A model generated the notes under the pieces. The model was not told the origin of the DNA and did no database searches. It worked only from the letters and a program-made list of their open reading frames with translations. The position numbers and the translations under genes were made by a program. From an uncultured Verrucomicrobiales bacterium (GTDB taxonomy: Bacteria > Verrucomicrobiota > Verrucomicrobiia > Verrucomicrobiales > Akkermansiaceae), in the NCBI GenBank assembly GCA_949373085.1, contig CASICJ010000019.1:1-62779 (forward strand): a stretch of 62,779 nucleotides of DNA, written 5' to 3'. Positions 45,638 to 54,439 of this stretch are shown piece by piece (the stretch's first letter is position 1; every line of letters starts with the position of its first letter).

Positions 45638-47404
45638 TTATCCGACGATCTGCCCTGACTCTACTCGAGCTTTTTCTTGCTCGAGAAGCGGAATCGTAAC
45701 CCCAGTCTCAGTGATTTGAATTCCAAGGTCACCAATCGAGCCAAATGTTTGGCCCTTAAATTCGCTAACTTCGGAGGAAATATGATTCAGAATACTATCC
45801 ATTGAGGCTGGTGGGATATAGTTTTCATCAAGTTGCGAAAGGAGAGCGGCGAGAGATTCCCAGTCGTCGCGCGCTTCGCCTGGCGCAATGACTGCCTGGT
45901 TGGCCCTCTGCAACCGTCCGGTAACATTGACATAGGTCGCGCGCTTCTCTGCGAATCCGGCACCCGAAAAAACGACATCTGCATGGGAAGCAGTTGGATT
46001 GGCGTGGGTGTGAGAAACAATCAAGTGATCAAGCTTTTTAAGATCTGAGGAGTCGAAGTTCGCCTCCTTAAGAAGATCTTCCGAGAGAACAATCAAAGCT
46101 TTGATTCTCCCAGACGAAACTCCTTCGCGAATGGCGTCGAGTTTCTCAGCTGGGTCGGAAGTATTCCAAATCAATGAAGCTCCTGTTGTATTAGGATTAC
46201 GGTCGGCTGAGATGAGCTTGCCGTCGGATTCTCCAATACGGGGAACGGTCGCTATAAGCTCAGTTCCCAGGGCTTTTGCGATTTGCTTTGTGAGAAAGAG
46301 CTCCTCATTACTGAGGCGACCCGATGCAATTATCGCAACCTCATCTGATTGCCTCATTCCGAGTCCCGCGGCAGCATGGGCGGTTGCTTCCATCCAAGAA
46401 GATTGGAGATGCTTTCCATCTTTTTTAATGAGAGGTCCGCTGAGGCGATCATCTGTCTGGAGGTTGTTGAATGAAAGTCTGTGACTGTCTGGCATCCAGG
46501 ATGAGTTGACATCGTCATTCTGGCGAGGTGTGACTCGGAAAACCTCGTTACCCCGAGTCCAAATCACCGTATTAGCTCCAGTTCCGCAGTTTATATCGAT
46601 GCTTTTCGTCTCTTTAAGGAACCAAACACGCATTTGGAACCGAAAATCATTCGAGGTGAGAGCTCCAACCGGACAAATATCAGCAGTATTCAGTGAATAG
46701 TTATTATCGAGCCGATAACCCGGATGAACAGTGACCGAGGTGTGGGTTCCTCGCTGAGAAAATCCTAAAACGGGTTCCTCTGCGACTTCATCCATAAAAC
46801 GAATGCAGCGGCTGCACATGATACAACGCTCGTCGTCTAGGCGAATGTTTTTGCCGATGTCAACATTTTTGGGCTTCTTGATCTTGGTCTCCTTAAATCT
46901 TGATGCACCACGGCCATGTTCGACCGAGAATTCCTGAAGCTTGCACTCCCCAGCTTGATCGCAGATCGGGCAATCGAGCGGGTGATTGATCAGCAGAAAC
47001 TCCATGACGCCTTCTCGTGTCTTTTCAACCAAATCACCGCCGGTCCGAATTCCCATATTTTCGGCAACCGTATTGGCGCAAGCAATAACAGGACGGGGCA
47101 TCCAACCAATTTCTTGAAAACCATCGTCTCCGTAAACAGGGGCTTGTCCTGGTGCGGGGCGCGGAGGCATCCCCATTTGGACTAAGCACATGCGGCAGTT
47201 ACCTGGGGAAGAAAGCTTTGGGTGATAGCAATAGTGTGGAACCTCTTTCCCCACAAGTTTGGCAGCCTCGATCATCCGTGTTCCTTTTGGAACTTGAAGC
47301 CACTCGCCATCAATCTGGACGTTGACCATGCCTGCGGCGGCAGCCAAATCCTTGGGAAGCTCCTTTTCAGCCGTTACGGTATTTGCCGGGGCATCTTCGC
47401 TCAT
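45638..47404 (-). CDS. nuoG: NADH-quinone oxidoreductase subunit G
   Basis: A large iron-sulfur subunit of complex I. The [2Fe-2S] domain has CYHPKLSSPGNCRMC and a later VIACANTV. The His-ligated cluster motif is NHPLDCPICDQAGECKLQEF, and the [4Fe-4S] motifs are CIMCSRCIRF and ICPVGAL. A reduced molybdopterin-oxidoreductase-like region follows to residue 588. It is the first nuo gene here; nuoA-F are not upstream, where a 407-base stretch leads to tRNA-Tyr. No Shine-Dalgarno sequence is visible before the ATG. Confidence 0.95.
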   Translation of the reverse strand: MSEDAPANTVTAEKELPKDLAAAAGMVNVQIDGEWLQVPKGTRMIEAAKLVGKEVPHYCYHPKLSSPGNCRMCLVQMGMPPRPAPGQAPVYGDDGFQEIGWMPRPVIACANTVAENMGIRTGGDLVEKTREGVMEFLLINHPLDCPICDQAGECKLQEFSVEHGRGASRFKETKIKKPKNVDIGKNIRLDDERCIMCSRCIRFMDEVAEEPVLGFSQRGTHTSVTVHPGYRLDNNYSLNTADICPVGALTSNDFRFQMRVWFLKETKSIDINCGTGANTVIWTRGNEVFRVTPRQNDDVNSSWMPDSHRLSFNNLQTDDRLSGPLIKKDGKHLQSSWMEATAHAAAGLGMRQSDEVAIIASGRLSNEELFLTKQIAKALGTELIATVPRIGESDGKLISADRNPNTTGASLIWNTSDPAEKLDAIREGVSSGRIKALIVLSEDLLKEANFDSSDLKKLDHLIVSHTHANPTASHADVVFSGAGFAEKRATYVNVTGRLQRANQAVIAPGEARDDWESLAALLSQLDENYIPPASMDSILNHISSEVSEFKGQTFGSIGDLGIQITETGVTIPLLEQEKARVESGQIVG

Positions 47405-47464
47405 CGTGTTATCGCGCAGTTACGGGTGTGAAGACGAAGCCATGAGACAGCTCCGCGCAGGCCG

Positions 47465-47493
47465 ACTATGCAAGTGGACTTGCGGTCCGTAAA
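47465..47493 (-). promoter_or_regulatory. Candidate promoter of the nuoG-N operon
   Basis: On the minus strand TTTACG is followed after 17 bases by CATAGT, each matching four of six consensus positions, 61 bases before the nuoG start. It lies directly downstream of the palindrome at 47497-47520, so a repressor there could block it. Confidence 0.3.
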
Positions 47494-47496
47494 GCG

Positions 47497-47520
47497 ACTT
47501 TGTGAAATATTTCACAAAGT
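47497..47520. promoter_or_regulatory. Perfect 24-bp palindrome matching a Rex operator, upstream of nuoG
   Basis: Twelve bases (ACTTTGTGAAAT) are followed by their exact reverse complement. The core is TTGTGAA-N4-TTCACAA, the operator form of the NADH/NAD+-sensing repressor Rex. It also contains TGTGA-N6-TCACA, the form used by CRP-type activators. It lies 93 bases upstream of nuoG, whose product is part of the NADH dehydrogenase, which fits a Rex target. The rest of 47405-47811 shows no gene. Confidence 0.75.
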
Positions 47521-47811
47521 CCTTCAATCTTTCAAATTATTAGCTTCCTCCAAGGCAAAGCTATTGGCCTAAACAGGGTCTGAGAGTCTCGAACTGCTGA
47601 CACTGTGAAATTGAAGATAAAAACAACAAAACTAAGATATCAGCCTAGCTTGGTAGCTTAGCGATTTTTAGTTCGTCTTGGAATTTTTGAATGGGAAATT
47701 GTTCATCTTGCTTACGAAAATCTCACTTTCTCCTTGCGTGAATCTCTTTGGCCTAATATTTCCCCGCCGTCGCTGTGCTGCTAGGCAAAGTGGCCCACGA
47801 AAAACTTACAG

Positions 47812-47896
47812 GGGTAGGTGGCCGAGTGGTTAAAGGCGGCAGACTGTAAATCTGCTCACGTATGTGTACGCTGGTTCGAATCCAGCCCTGCCCACC
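47812..47896 (+). tRNA. tRNA-Tyr (anticodon GTA)
   Basis: The acceptor stem GGGTAGG pairs with CCTGCCC, the anticodon loop contains GTA, a long variable arm is present as in bacterial class II tRNA-Tyr, the T loop is TTCGAAT and CCA is encoded. Confidence 0.96.
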
Positions 47897-47904
47897 ATTT
47901 TCAA

Positions 47905-47942
47905 AGCCCTGTAGCTCAATGAGTTACGGGGCTTATTTTTTT
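47905..47942 (+). terminator. Rho-independent terminator after tRNA-Tyr
   Basis: AGCCCTGTAGCTC and GAGTTACGGGGCT form a 13-base-pair stem with two G-T pairs and an AAT loop. TATTTTTTT follows. It ends the tRNA transcript. Confidence 0.9.
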
Positions 47943-47975
47943 GGGAACGGCTCTTTATTCGTTTTTCAGGGCGGT

Positions 47976-47997
47976 AATACTGCCCGAATACTGCCCG
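47976..47997. repeat. Two tandem copies of an 11-bp unit
   Basis: AATACTGCCCG occurs twice in direct succession just downstream of the tRNA-Tyr terminator and beside the end of the small ORF. Its function is not apparent. Confidence 0.6.
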
Positions 47998-47999
47998 AA

Positions 48000-48362
48000 T
48001 TAGACGGATGGCAGAACAAATGCCGAATCAGCCAAGGCATCAGCTTTGATGCAAATTTTACGGTAAAGCTGCCCCTGCTTATCAAACACATCAATGGTGC
48101 CACCACTATCCCGGGCATCCCAACGGACATATTCGGCTGCATCCCGGGCGGTTTTATACCTTAGGCGACCTTTTGCCCCCACAGGCCCCGTCAGCAGCCA
48201 TGAGCCACGGGATGGCTCGTATTCGACTCGGTAGGTTGGGACGGCTGCTTGTGGCATTCTACCATTCCCTTCTGTATGTGTCTCCTTGTTCAGTGGCCTT
48301 GGGAACCCACTTTGTTGCTTCGGCCATTGGACTTGATAGTTTGGAACAGGTGCTTGGGGCAT
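48000..48362 (-). CDS. Small protein with a DUF2188-like pattern and a duplicated N-terminus (tentative)
   Basis: A possible 120-residue protein beside tRNA-Tyr. The segment WLLTGPVGAKGRLRYKTARDAA with DSGGTIDVFDKQGQLYR recalls DUF2188-type small domains. The start region occurs twice: MPQAPVPNYQVQ at residue 1 and MPQAAVPTYRVE at residue 36, about 75 percent identical in DNA over 39 bases. The ATG at 48257 would give a complete-looking 85-residue protein, and the first copy may be a fused remnant. The isolated position near a tRNA fits a decayed or acquired gene. Confidence 0.5.
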   Translation of the reverse strand: MPQAPVPNYQVQWPKQQSGFPRPLNKETHTEGNGRMPQAAVPTYRVEYEPSRGSWLLTGPVGAKGRLRYKTARDAAEYVRWDARDSGGTIDVFDKQGQLYRKICIKADALADSAFVLPSV

Positions 48363-48487
48363 TTTCGGCTTCGGCTGGCATCACTATATGCTTGAGTGGT
48401 TGCTAGCCAAGGTTGTTTGGCTTCATCGAGATGTCGGGGAGCGTGGGAGCCAAGGCTAAGTCTGCAAACGGAGTTTTTTTGAGGAAA

Positions 48488-49309
48488 TTAGTTTTCAGTT
48501 ATAGCATCGAGTTGTTGAGTTTGGCTGAGGTGGAAAATTGTTTCTCCAGAGGTGGGGCTATTCCATGATTTTGACTCTTTAAGTGCTTGTTGTGTAAATT
48601 CGTGTGCTTTTTTCCCTGCGTTCGCTAAATCTAATCCTGACGAAATGGCCGCAGCAAGAGCAGCGGAGAGTGTGCAGCCAGTGCCATGAGTTTGAGGGAG
48701 TTCTAGGTGCTCATGTTCAAAGACGTGCAATTTGCCGTTCTCTTTAAGGAGGTCTCGATGTGTTTTAGTGTTTTCTAAATGGCCACCCTTTAAATAGGTC
48801 GAGACACCGAAGGTAGATGTTAATTCTTCCACCGCAGCTTCTTGATCCTCTGCTGTTACGACCAATTTTTGGAGTAGAATCCCAGCCTCTGGAAGATTGG
48901 GTGTGATGATTGTTGCAAGAGGGAGGAGGGTTTCACGAATGGTGTCGAGGGCGTCTTCCCTCATGAGGGGGTCGCCCGTTGAGGCAACCATGACTGGATC
49001 GACAATGAGAGGGATATTGGTGTCAGCGAGGAGTTCGCAAACCGCTTTGATATGGGACTTCGAATAGAGCATTCCCGTTTTGATTGCACCAATGGGATAG
49101 CTCTCTAGTAAAAGACGGACTTGATCTTTTAGGACGCTCGGCGGAACGGGGTGAACTCGACTGAGCGCAAGTGGAGTTTCGGAAACGACGCACGTCACTG
49201 CGGTCAGGCCAAATACCCCAAAACTTGAAAAAGTTTTTAAATCGGCCTGCAGGCCCGCTCCGGCCGAACTATCCGAGCCGGCGATTGTAAGAGCGATTGG
49301 CTTTTGCAT
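48488..49309 (-). CDS. thiD: Hydroxymethylpyrimidine/phosphomethylpyrimidine kinase
   Basis: ThiD phosphorylates HMP and HMP-phosphate in thiamine synthesis. The family marks are ALTIAGSDSSAGAGLQADLKTF at the start, DPVMVASTGDPLM in the centre and the ribokinase-type anion hole HGTGCTLSAALAAAISSG near the C-terminus. It seems monocistronic. I see no TPP riboswitch in the 44 bases upstream. Confidence 0.95.
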   Translation of the reverse strand: MQKPIALTIAGSDSSAGAGLQADLKTFSSFGVFGLTAVTCVVSETPLALSRVHPVPPSVLKDQVRLLLESYPIGAIKTGMLYSKSHIKAVCELLADTNIPLIVDPVMVASTGDPLMREDALDTIRETLLPLATIITPNLPEAGILLQKLVVTAEDQEAAVEELTSTFGVSTYLKGGHLENTKTHRDLLKENGKLHVFEHEHLELPQTHGTGCTLSAALAAAISSGLDLANAGKKAHEFTQQALKESKSWNSPTSGETIFHLSQTQQLDAITEN

Positions 49310-49398
49310 ATTTTTAGCTTAGTTGTTCTGTCGTATCCTGCAAGTTTGCACGGATGCTCTTGCTCTCAAGGCGACATCTTATAGATTCCGTCGTAAAG

Positions 49399-49779
49399 AT
49401 GGCATTTCGAGACTTATCAGGTCTAAGGGTTGAAATAGAAAAGGTGGTCTTCGCCCCTCAGTTGGAGGCACCGCCCGAAAAACCATTTTGCTTCGCCTAT
49501 TTCATCCACATTATTAATGAGTCGTCAGAGACGGTTTCGATTCTTGCTCGTAAATGGATCCTCAGAGACACGAAAGGGGAAGTCGTCGTTGTTGAGGGGG
49601 CGGGGGTAGTCGGAGAGACTCCGAAATTGATGCCTGGAGAGAATTTTTCCTATAACTCATATCACGTCGTAGCGTATGATTCCAAAGTTACCGGTGCATT
49701 CTTTGGAGTTGATTCAGCAGGAAAGGGGGTTTACGCGAAAATCCCTCCTTTTTCTCTTAAGTGTCCGTCCGGGCAATGA
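49399..49779 (+). CDS. apaG: ApaG domain protein
   Basis: ApaG is a small beta-sandwich protein often associated with Co2+/Mg2+ homeostasis; its activity is not settled. The 126-residue protein from the ATG at 49399 shows FAYFIHIINESSETVSILARKWILRDTKGEVVVVEGAGVVGETPKL, the core of the family. The frame is open from 49354 but the extension is not conserved. Its end overlaps the 5-formyl-THF cyclo-ligase gene by 23 bases, convergently. Confidence 0.9.
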   Translation: MAFRDLSGLRVEIEKVVFAPQLEAPPEKPFCFAYFIHIINESSETVSILARKWILRDTKGEVVVVEGAGVVGETPKLMPGENFSYNSYHVVAYDSKVTGAFFGVDSAGKGVYAKIPPFSLKCPSGQ

Positions 49780-50296
49780 TGACCTGATCCATTAGGCAAT
49801 CGTGTTTGTCGATTGGAAGTTGATCTACCACTTGGCATTCAAATCCCACTCCGATGATTTTGGTTTTAGGAAATCTCGCAATGGCTCGGTCGTAGAATCC
49901 ACCGCCTTGGCCAAGACGGTGTCCCTCGCGAGTGAAAGCCACTCCAGGGCAAATCATAAAATCGAGATGAGTCGCTTCGACTCCGTGATCAGGTTCCAAA
50001 ATTCCAAAGGCTCCCTGGCTAAGTTCTTCAATTTTTTCAAATCGAAGAAAATCCATTTTTCCTGGCCCTCTGACCTTAGGGAGGTGCCATTTCACATTGG
50101 GTTGGGATACAACAAGTTCGAGAAGTTGTGGTTCGTTTAAAAAGCCTGCAAAGATTGCAACTTTTGAGCCATCTGGAAATCCAAGTTGTGCAAGAAGGTC
50201 TAAAGATGCCTCAGCGATTTCAAGCTTGTTTAACTGCTTTAAACGAAGGCGAATCTTTTTTCTGATCGCAGCTTTAGAAAATGGATCCGATGACAT
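49757..50296 (-). CDS. 5-formyltetrahydrofolate cyclo-ligase
   Basis: This 179-residue enzyme converts 5-formyl-THF to methenyl-THF with ATP. The MTHFS signature is ICPGVAFTREGHRLGQGGGFYDR, and the N-terminus has the basic AAIRKKIRLRLKQL segment. It lies convergent to apaG. The 209 bases upstream, before the sigma factor gene, hold no gene. Confidence 0.92.
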   Translation of the reverse strand: MSSDPFSKAAIRKKIRLRLKQLNKLEIAEASLDLLAQLGFPDGSKVAIFAGFLNEPQLLELVVSQPNVKWHLPKVRGPGKMDFLRFEKIEELSQGAFGILEPDHGVEATHLDFMICPGVAFTREGHRLGQGGGFYDRAIARFPKTKIIGVGFECQVVDQLPIDKHDCLMDQVIIARTDT

Positions 50297-50505
50297 TTTG
50301 ATGGAACGCTAAAGGTTTATCGACACTTAATATTTTTGTCGATCATCGAGGACTTAACAAGCGAGAAGGGCCTCTTGTTTTGTTCTAGCTGGTGTCGTCC
50401 GAAAAATCGTGAGAACTATTTTTAACCTTTGCTCTCAGGTTGCTGACTTTAGGTCGAAAGTCTTCTGTGAAAATTTGTCGGTAATGTGTTTGATTGCAAA
50501 AAAAA

Positions 50506-51087
50506 TCAATCTTTAAGATATTTGCCAAGTGACTCCCGAAGAGCTGTCCTAGCTCGAAAAAGTTGGCTCTTTACGGCTGGAACTGAAATCCCCAACGTTT
50601 CAGCGATTTCTTCATAGGGCATTTTTTCATATCGCCGAAGAATGACCGCGAGGCGTTGTTTTTCGGGAAGAGATGAAATAGCCTGGTCAATTATTTGTCG
50701 AAGTTCGGTTTGTTCAATTGATTTATCAGGCCGAGAGTCGGAGCTTTTGTCCTCGATACTCTGACGCCATTTTCCCTCGAGCGCATCAAACGAGTATTCG
50801 TTTTTGCCGGATTTTTTTCGGGTCGCATTGAAAACAAGATTCCTTGTGATAGTGAAGAGGAAAGTCGTGAATTTTGCGGTTGGCTGGTAGCGCTCGGCAG
50901 ATTTCCAAAGCCTAATGAAGACTTGCTGGGCGATGTCTTCAGTGTCAGAGCTTTGGTTGGTCATCTTCGCAACTGTACCGAGAACAGCATGCTGATGTTT
51001 AGCGACGATTTTAGCGAAAGCATTTTCGTCACCACGGGCAACTTTTGCCATTAGTGCCAAATCTTCCTCATTTCCTTCGTCTCCCAT
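50506..51087 (-). CDS. ECF-type RNA polymerase sigma factor
   Basis: A 193-residue sigma factor with region 2 DTEDIAQQVFIRLWKSAERYQP and TFLFTITRNLVFNATRKK, and region 4 SLPEKQRLAVILRRYEKMPYEEIAETLGISVPAVKSQLFRARTAL. No anti-sigma gene lies beside it in the window, as the neighbours are lysA and the cyclo-ligase. Its regulon is unknown. Confidence 0.92.
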   Translation of the reverse strand: MGDEGNEEDLALMAKVARGDENAFAKIVAKHQHAVLGTVAKMTNQSSDTEDIAQQVFIRLWKSAERYQPTAKFTTFLFTITRNLVFNATRKKSGKNEYSFDALEGKWRQSIEDKSSDSRPDKSIEQTELRQIIDQAISSLPEKQRLAVILRRYEKMPYEEIAETLGISVPAVKSQLFRARTALRESLGKYLKD

Positions 51088-51135
51088 CGGTTAGCTTATC
51101 TAACCCAGTGAGACGTTGGCAGTCGCGCGAAAATT

Positions 51136-52422
51136 TCACCCTTCTTCTCCCTCGACGAGATCTTGAAAGGTTTGACGCTTTCTTGCGATCTTAGCTTGGT
51201 TGCCGTCGACAAGGATCTCAGCTGGGAGGGGATGTGAATTGTAAGTTGTCGCCATAACCATTCCATAGGCTCCTGCGCTCATCAGTGCGATGAATTCACC
51301 GGGAACAAAGTTGGGAACCTCACGGTTTTGGCAGAAAAAATCACCACTTTCACAAATTGGACCTACAACATCTACAGCATCAATTGCGCCTGTGGGTTCC
51401 GTAACGGGGACAATTTCGTGAAAACCCTCGTAAAGGGCTGGACGGATTAAGTGGTGCATTCCGGAATCGACAATTTTAAAGGTCTTCGTTGTACCCTTTT
51501 TTTCATAGAGACACTTAGTGACTAAGACACCGGCGTTACCAGCGATAAAACGACCTGGTTCAAGAAGGATTTTAAGTCCAAGAGGCCCAAGCGATGGAAT
51601 GATCGCAGAAGAGTATTGTTCCGGAGTTAAGGGGCGAGTCTCGTCCGATTGGTCGGTCCACCATGATTCGCTTCCAGAAGCCAAAGCTTCCTCATAAACG
51701 ATTCCGATTCCTCCGCCGATGGAGAGGAATTCGATGTCATACTTGTCCTTTAAATCAGCAGCAAGGGGTGCGACTTTCTCAACAGCCTCAACGAATGGAG
51801 AAACCGAAGTCAATTGGGAGCCAATATGCATTTGGAGGCCCTTAAGTTTAAGGTTTGGCAAGTTTGATGCTCTTTCGTAGGCGTCGAGAATGAATTCGAA
51901 ATCGATCCCAAATTTATTCTCCGATTTTCCGGTTGAAATATATTTGTGAGTTTTAGCGTCAACATTTGGGTTCACCCGGAAGGCGATTGGCGCGACTAAA
52001 TTGAGTTCGCTAGCGACTTGGCTGATAAAGAGAGCTTCCTCCTCGGATTCGACATTAATTGAGTAGATTCCTTGCTTAAGTGCATATTCGATTTCGTCCC
52101 GAGTTTTCCCAACTCCGGCAAAAGTGCATTTCCCAGGATCACCCCCAGCTTTAATCACACGAAAAAGTTCTCCTCCTGAAACGATGTCGAACCCACTCCC
52201 CATTTTCGCCAAGAGGCGCAGAACAGAAAGGTTGGAGTTTGCTTTTACGGCATAAGCGACTTCGTGGTTGATTGACGAAAACGCAGCGTCGAGCCGGGTG
52301 TAGCGATCACGAAATGTTTCGGAGGAGTAAACGTAAAGAGGGGTGCCATATTGGTTTGCCAGATCTGCGATAGAAATATCTTCGCAATGAAGACTGCCAT
52401 TGGAGTAGTGGAACGAGTGCAT
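51136..52422 (-). CDS. lysA: Diaminopimelate decarboxylase
   Basis: LysA makes L-lysine from meso-diaminopimelate. The PLP lysine is in EVAYAVKANSN, with QMHIGSQL, SIGGGIGIVYEE, LEPGRFIAGNAGVL and the catalytic cysteine in GPICESGDFF. I start at the ATG at 52422 (428 residues); the frame is open to 52464 but the added residues look non-conserved. It diverges from the rhomboid gene. Confidence 0.95.
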   Translation of the reverse strand: MHSFHYSNGSLHCEDISIADLANQYGTPLYVYSSETFRDRYTRLDAAFSSINHEVAYAVKANSNLSVLRLLAKMGSGFDIVSGGELFRVIKAGGDPGKCTFAGVGKTRDEIEYALKQGIYSINVESEEEALFISQVASELNLVAPIAFRVNPNVDAKTHKYISTGKSENKFGIDFEFILDAYERASNLPNLKLKGLQMHIGSQLTSVSPFVEAVEKVAPLAADLKDKYDIEFLSIGGGIGIVYEEALASGSESWWTDQSDETRPLTPEQYSSAIIPSLGPLGLKILLEPGRFIAGNAGVLVTKCLYEKKGTTKTFKIVDSGMHHLIRPALYEGFHEIVPVTEPTGAIDAVDVVGPICESGDFFCQNREVPNFVPGEFIALMSAGAYGMVMATTYNSHPLPAEILVDGNQAKIARKRQTFQDLVEGEEG

Positions 52423-52540
52423 TAGTAAAGTGAGATATCGTCGGCCTGAAGCTGGTGCTGTCAAGGCTGCACCAAGAAATGGAAAGACGTTTTATAAAGA
52501 AAAGGTGAGCATTTTTGGGGGACGGTGGTCTTTATTAGGA

Positions 52541-53278
52541 ATGATCCCAGTAGTGAGACCTAAACGTGGCCGAGGTGGCTGGGTGATGTTGCAGATGCCC
52601 GGCGTCAACACGGCGACCTTTGGGGTTTTAATTATGGTCTCGGTCCACCTTGTGCTTCTCCTCGTTTTAAGATGGAAGGGGGTGGGTGCCCTCAATTTTG
52701 CTTATCTGGAGGGAGGTCTATCGTGGCAAGGGATTCTTAGCGGCAGGGTGTGGCAGCTTTTCACTCACATTTGCCTTCACGGCAATTGGATCCATCTGGC
52801 TGTAAACGCCTTACTTTTTTATTATGCGGCAGCTCGTCTGAGTCATATTTTTTCTAATTTGCGAATCTGCAGCCTTTTTTTTGTTTGTGGTATGGGTAGC
52901 GGGCTTTCCCATATTTTCGTCCAGGCTTTCGTGCCTGGCATTCCTCCCCTGGTTGGGGCCTCAGGAGGCGTCACAGGTTTATTGCTAGGTTTTTTCTCTA
53001 TTTCGCCTGATTCAAAAATGATCATTTTAAATATTTCGGCCCGTAATCTTTCGAGAGGTGTTCTCGTTTCTAGTGCACTCCTTTTTTTGATGACGCCGTG
53101 GCTTGAAATTCCGGTTCTAGCGGATCTGGGGCGCTGGCTAGAATCTGCAGTGGGACATTTCATTTTCCAAACGGCCCACCTTGTTCATTTCGCGGGTGGA
53201 GTCCTCGGCTGGATTCTCATCGGGCGCTTTCTGCCGAGGCTTTTAAGTTCGGATGATCTTGCTAGAATGCGAACTTAG
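52541..53278 (+). CDS. Rhomboid family intramembrane serine protease
   Basis: A rhomboid cleaves transmembrane substrates inside the membrane. This protein has about six helices. The catalytic serine is in GASGGVTGLLLGF and the catalytic histidine in HFAGGVLGW; the first conserved region is HGNWIHLAVNALLFY. I chose the ATG at 52541, with AGGA directly before it; the frame is open upstream from a GTG at 52430 and a later ATG is at 52586. No substrate is suggested by the neighbours. Confidence 0.88.
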   Translation: MIPVVRPKRGRGGWVMLQMPGVNTATFGVLIMVSVHLVLLLVLRWKGVGALNFAYLEGGLSWQGILSGRVWQLFTHICLHGNWIHLAVNALLFYYAAARLSHIFSNLRICSLFFVCGMGSGLSHIFVQAFVPGIPPLVGASGGVTGLLLGFFSISPDSKMIILNISARNLSRGVLVSSALLFLMTPWLEIPVLADLGRWLESAVGHFIFQTAHLVHFAGGVLGWILIGRFLPRLLSSDDLARMRT

Positions 53279-53359
53279 TTTTACCTTGAATTATCCACGT
53301 TCTGATAAACCACCATCATTTGATGATGAATCGTTGGGGTGATTAGAATGAAAGGCACT

Positions 53360-54364
53360 ATGAAAAAAGGATCGGTTTTAATTACTGGAGGGGCTGGTTA
53401 CATTGGATCTCACACCGTTAGATTGCTCTGTTCCGAGGGCTACCAAGTCGTGGTCCTTGATAATCTTGTTTACGGGCATGAGGGCGCGATTGTTGATGAT
53501 GGGGTAAAACTGGTGGTGGGAGACGTTGGCGATCGCGATCTTTTGACCCGGTTATTTACCGCTCATGATTTTATGGGGGTCATTCATTTTGCCGCTTATG
53601 CTTACGTAGGAGAATCCGTTGATGATCCACTAAAGTATTATCGTAATAATACGGCCGAGCCTCTCACTTTGCTTGAGGTAATGTGTGAGTTTGGCTGTAA
53701 GTCTTTCGTCTTCTCATCAACCTGCGCTACCTATGGTGAGCCGGAGAGGCTGCCTCTCACTGAGGCTCACCCCCAAAAGCCGGTGAGCCCTTATGGAAAA
53801 AGCAAGCTCATGGTAGAATGGATGCTCGATGACTGCGATACTGCGTGGGGCCTTAAAAGCGCTGCGCTCAGATACTTCAATGCGAGTGGATGCTCAACCG
53901 ACGGTTTGATCGGAGAAGATCATACTCCAGAGACGCACTTGATACCTCTCGTCCTGCAAGCGATTAAGGGTGAAGTTTCCGAAATCACAGTGTTTGGCAC
54001 GGATTATCCGACGGATGATGGAACTTGTATACGTGATTATATTCATGTCGAAGATCTGGCCACAGCACATCTGGCTGCTCTCAGGCATTTGATCGGCGGC
54101 GGAAGTTCTCTCCGTTGCAACCTCGGAACCGGCGTCGGGATTTCGGTGAAGCAAATCATCGATATCGCAGAAGAAGTAACGGGCCAGAACGTTCCCGTGA
54201 AATACGGGAGTCGTCGTCCGGGCGATCCTGCGCACTTGGTCGCTGATCCTAGACATGCCAAGAAGTTGCTCGATTGGGAAGCTTCCCGCAAAGATCCTCG
54301 CTCAATGATTGAAACTTCTTGGAATTGGATGTCTCAACCTCACAACGGACATTTTAGCAGTTAA
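53360..54364 (+). CDS. galE: UDP-glucose 4-epimerase
   Basis: GalE interconverts UDP-glucose and UDP-galactose with bound NAD+. The Rossmann motif is ITGGAGYIGSHTVRLL, the catalytic serine/threonine region is SSTCATYG, and the YxxxK motif is YGKSK. CIRDYIHVEDLATAH is also typical. The ATG at 53360 has AAAGG a few bases upstream and is the best start; the frame is open from 53339. Confidence 0.95.
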   Translation: MKKGSVLITGGAGYIGSHTVRLLCSEGYQVVVLDNLVYGHEGAIVDDGVKLVVGDVGDRDLLTRLFTAHDFMGVIHFAAYAYVGESVDDPLKYYRNNTAEPLTLLEVMCEFGCKSFVFSSTCATYGEPERLPLTEAHPQKPVSPYGKSKLMVEWMLDDCDTAWGLKSAALRYFNASGCSTDGLIGEDHTPETHLIPLVLQAIKGEVSEITVFGTDYPTDDGTCIRDYIHVEDLATAHLAALRHLIGGGSSLRCNLGTGVGISVKQIIDIAEEVTGQNVPVKYGSRRPGDPAHLVADPRHAKKLLDWEASRKDPRSMIETSWNWMSQPHNGHFSS

Positions 54365-54439
54365 TTCATGGAGATATACAGTGTAACTACATTTTTTTCT
54401 TGATATCAAAGTGAAAACAACTGATCAATTATCTAGAAA

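Noticed and set aside
47812..48487. Possible integrated element at tRNA-Tyr
   Set aside because: No integrase, no repeat of the tRNA 3' end and no attachment site could be found; only a small ORF and a short tandem repeat remain.
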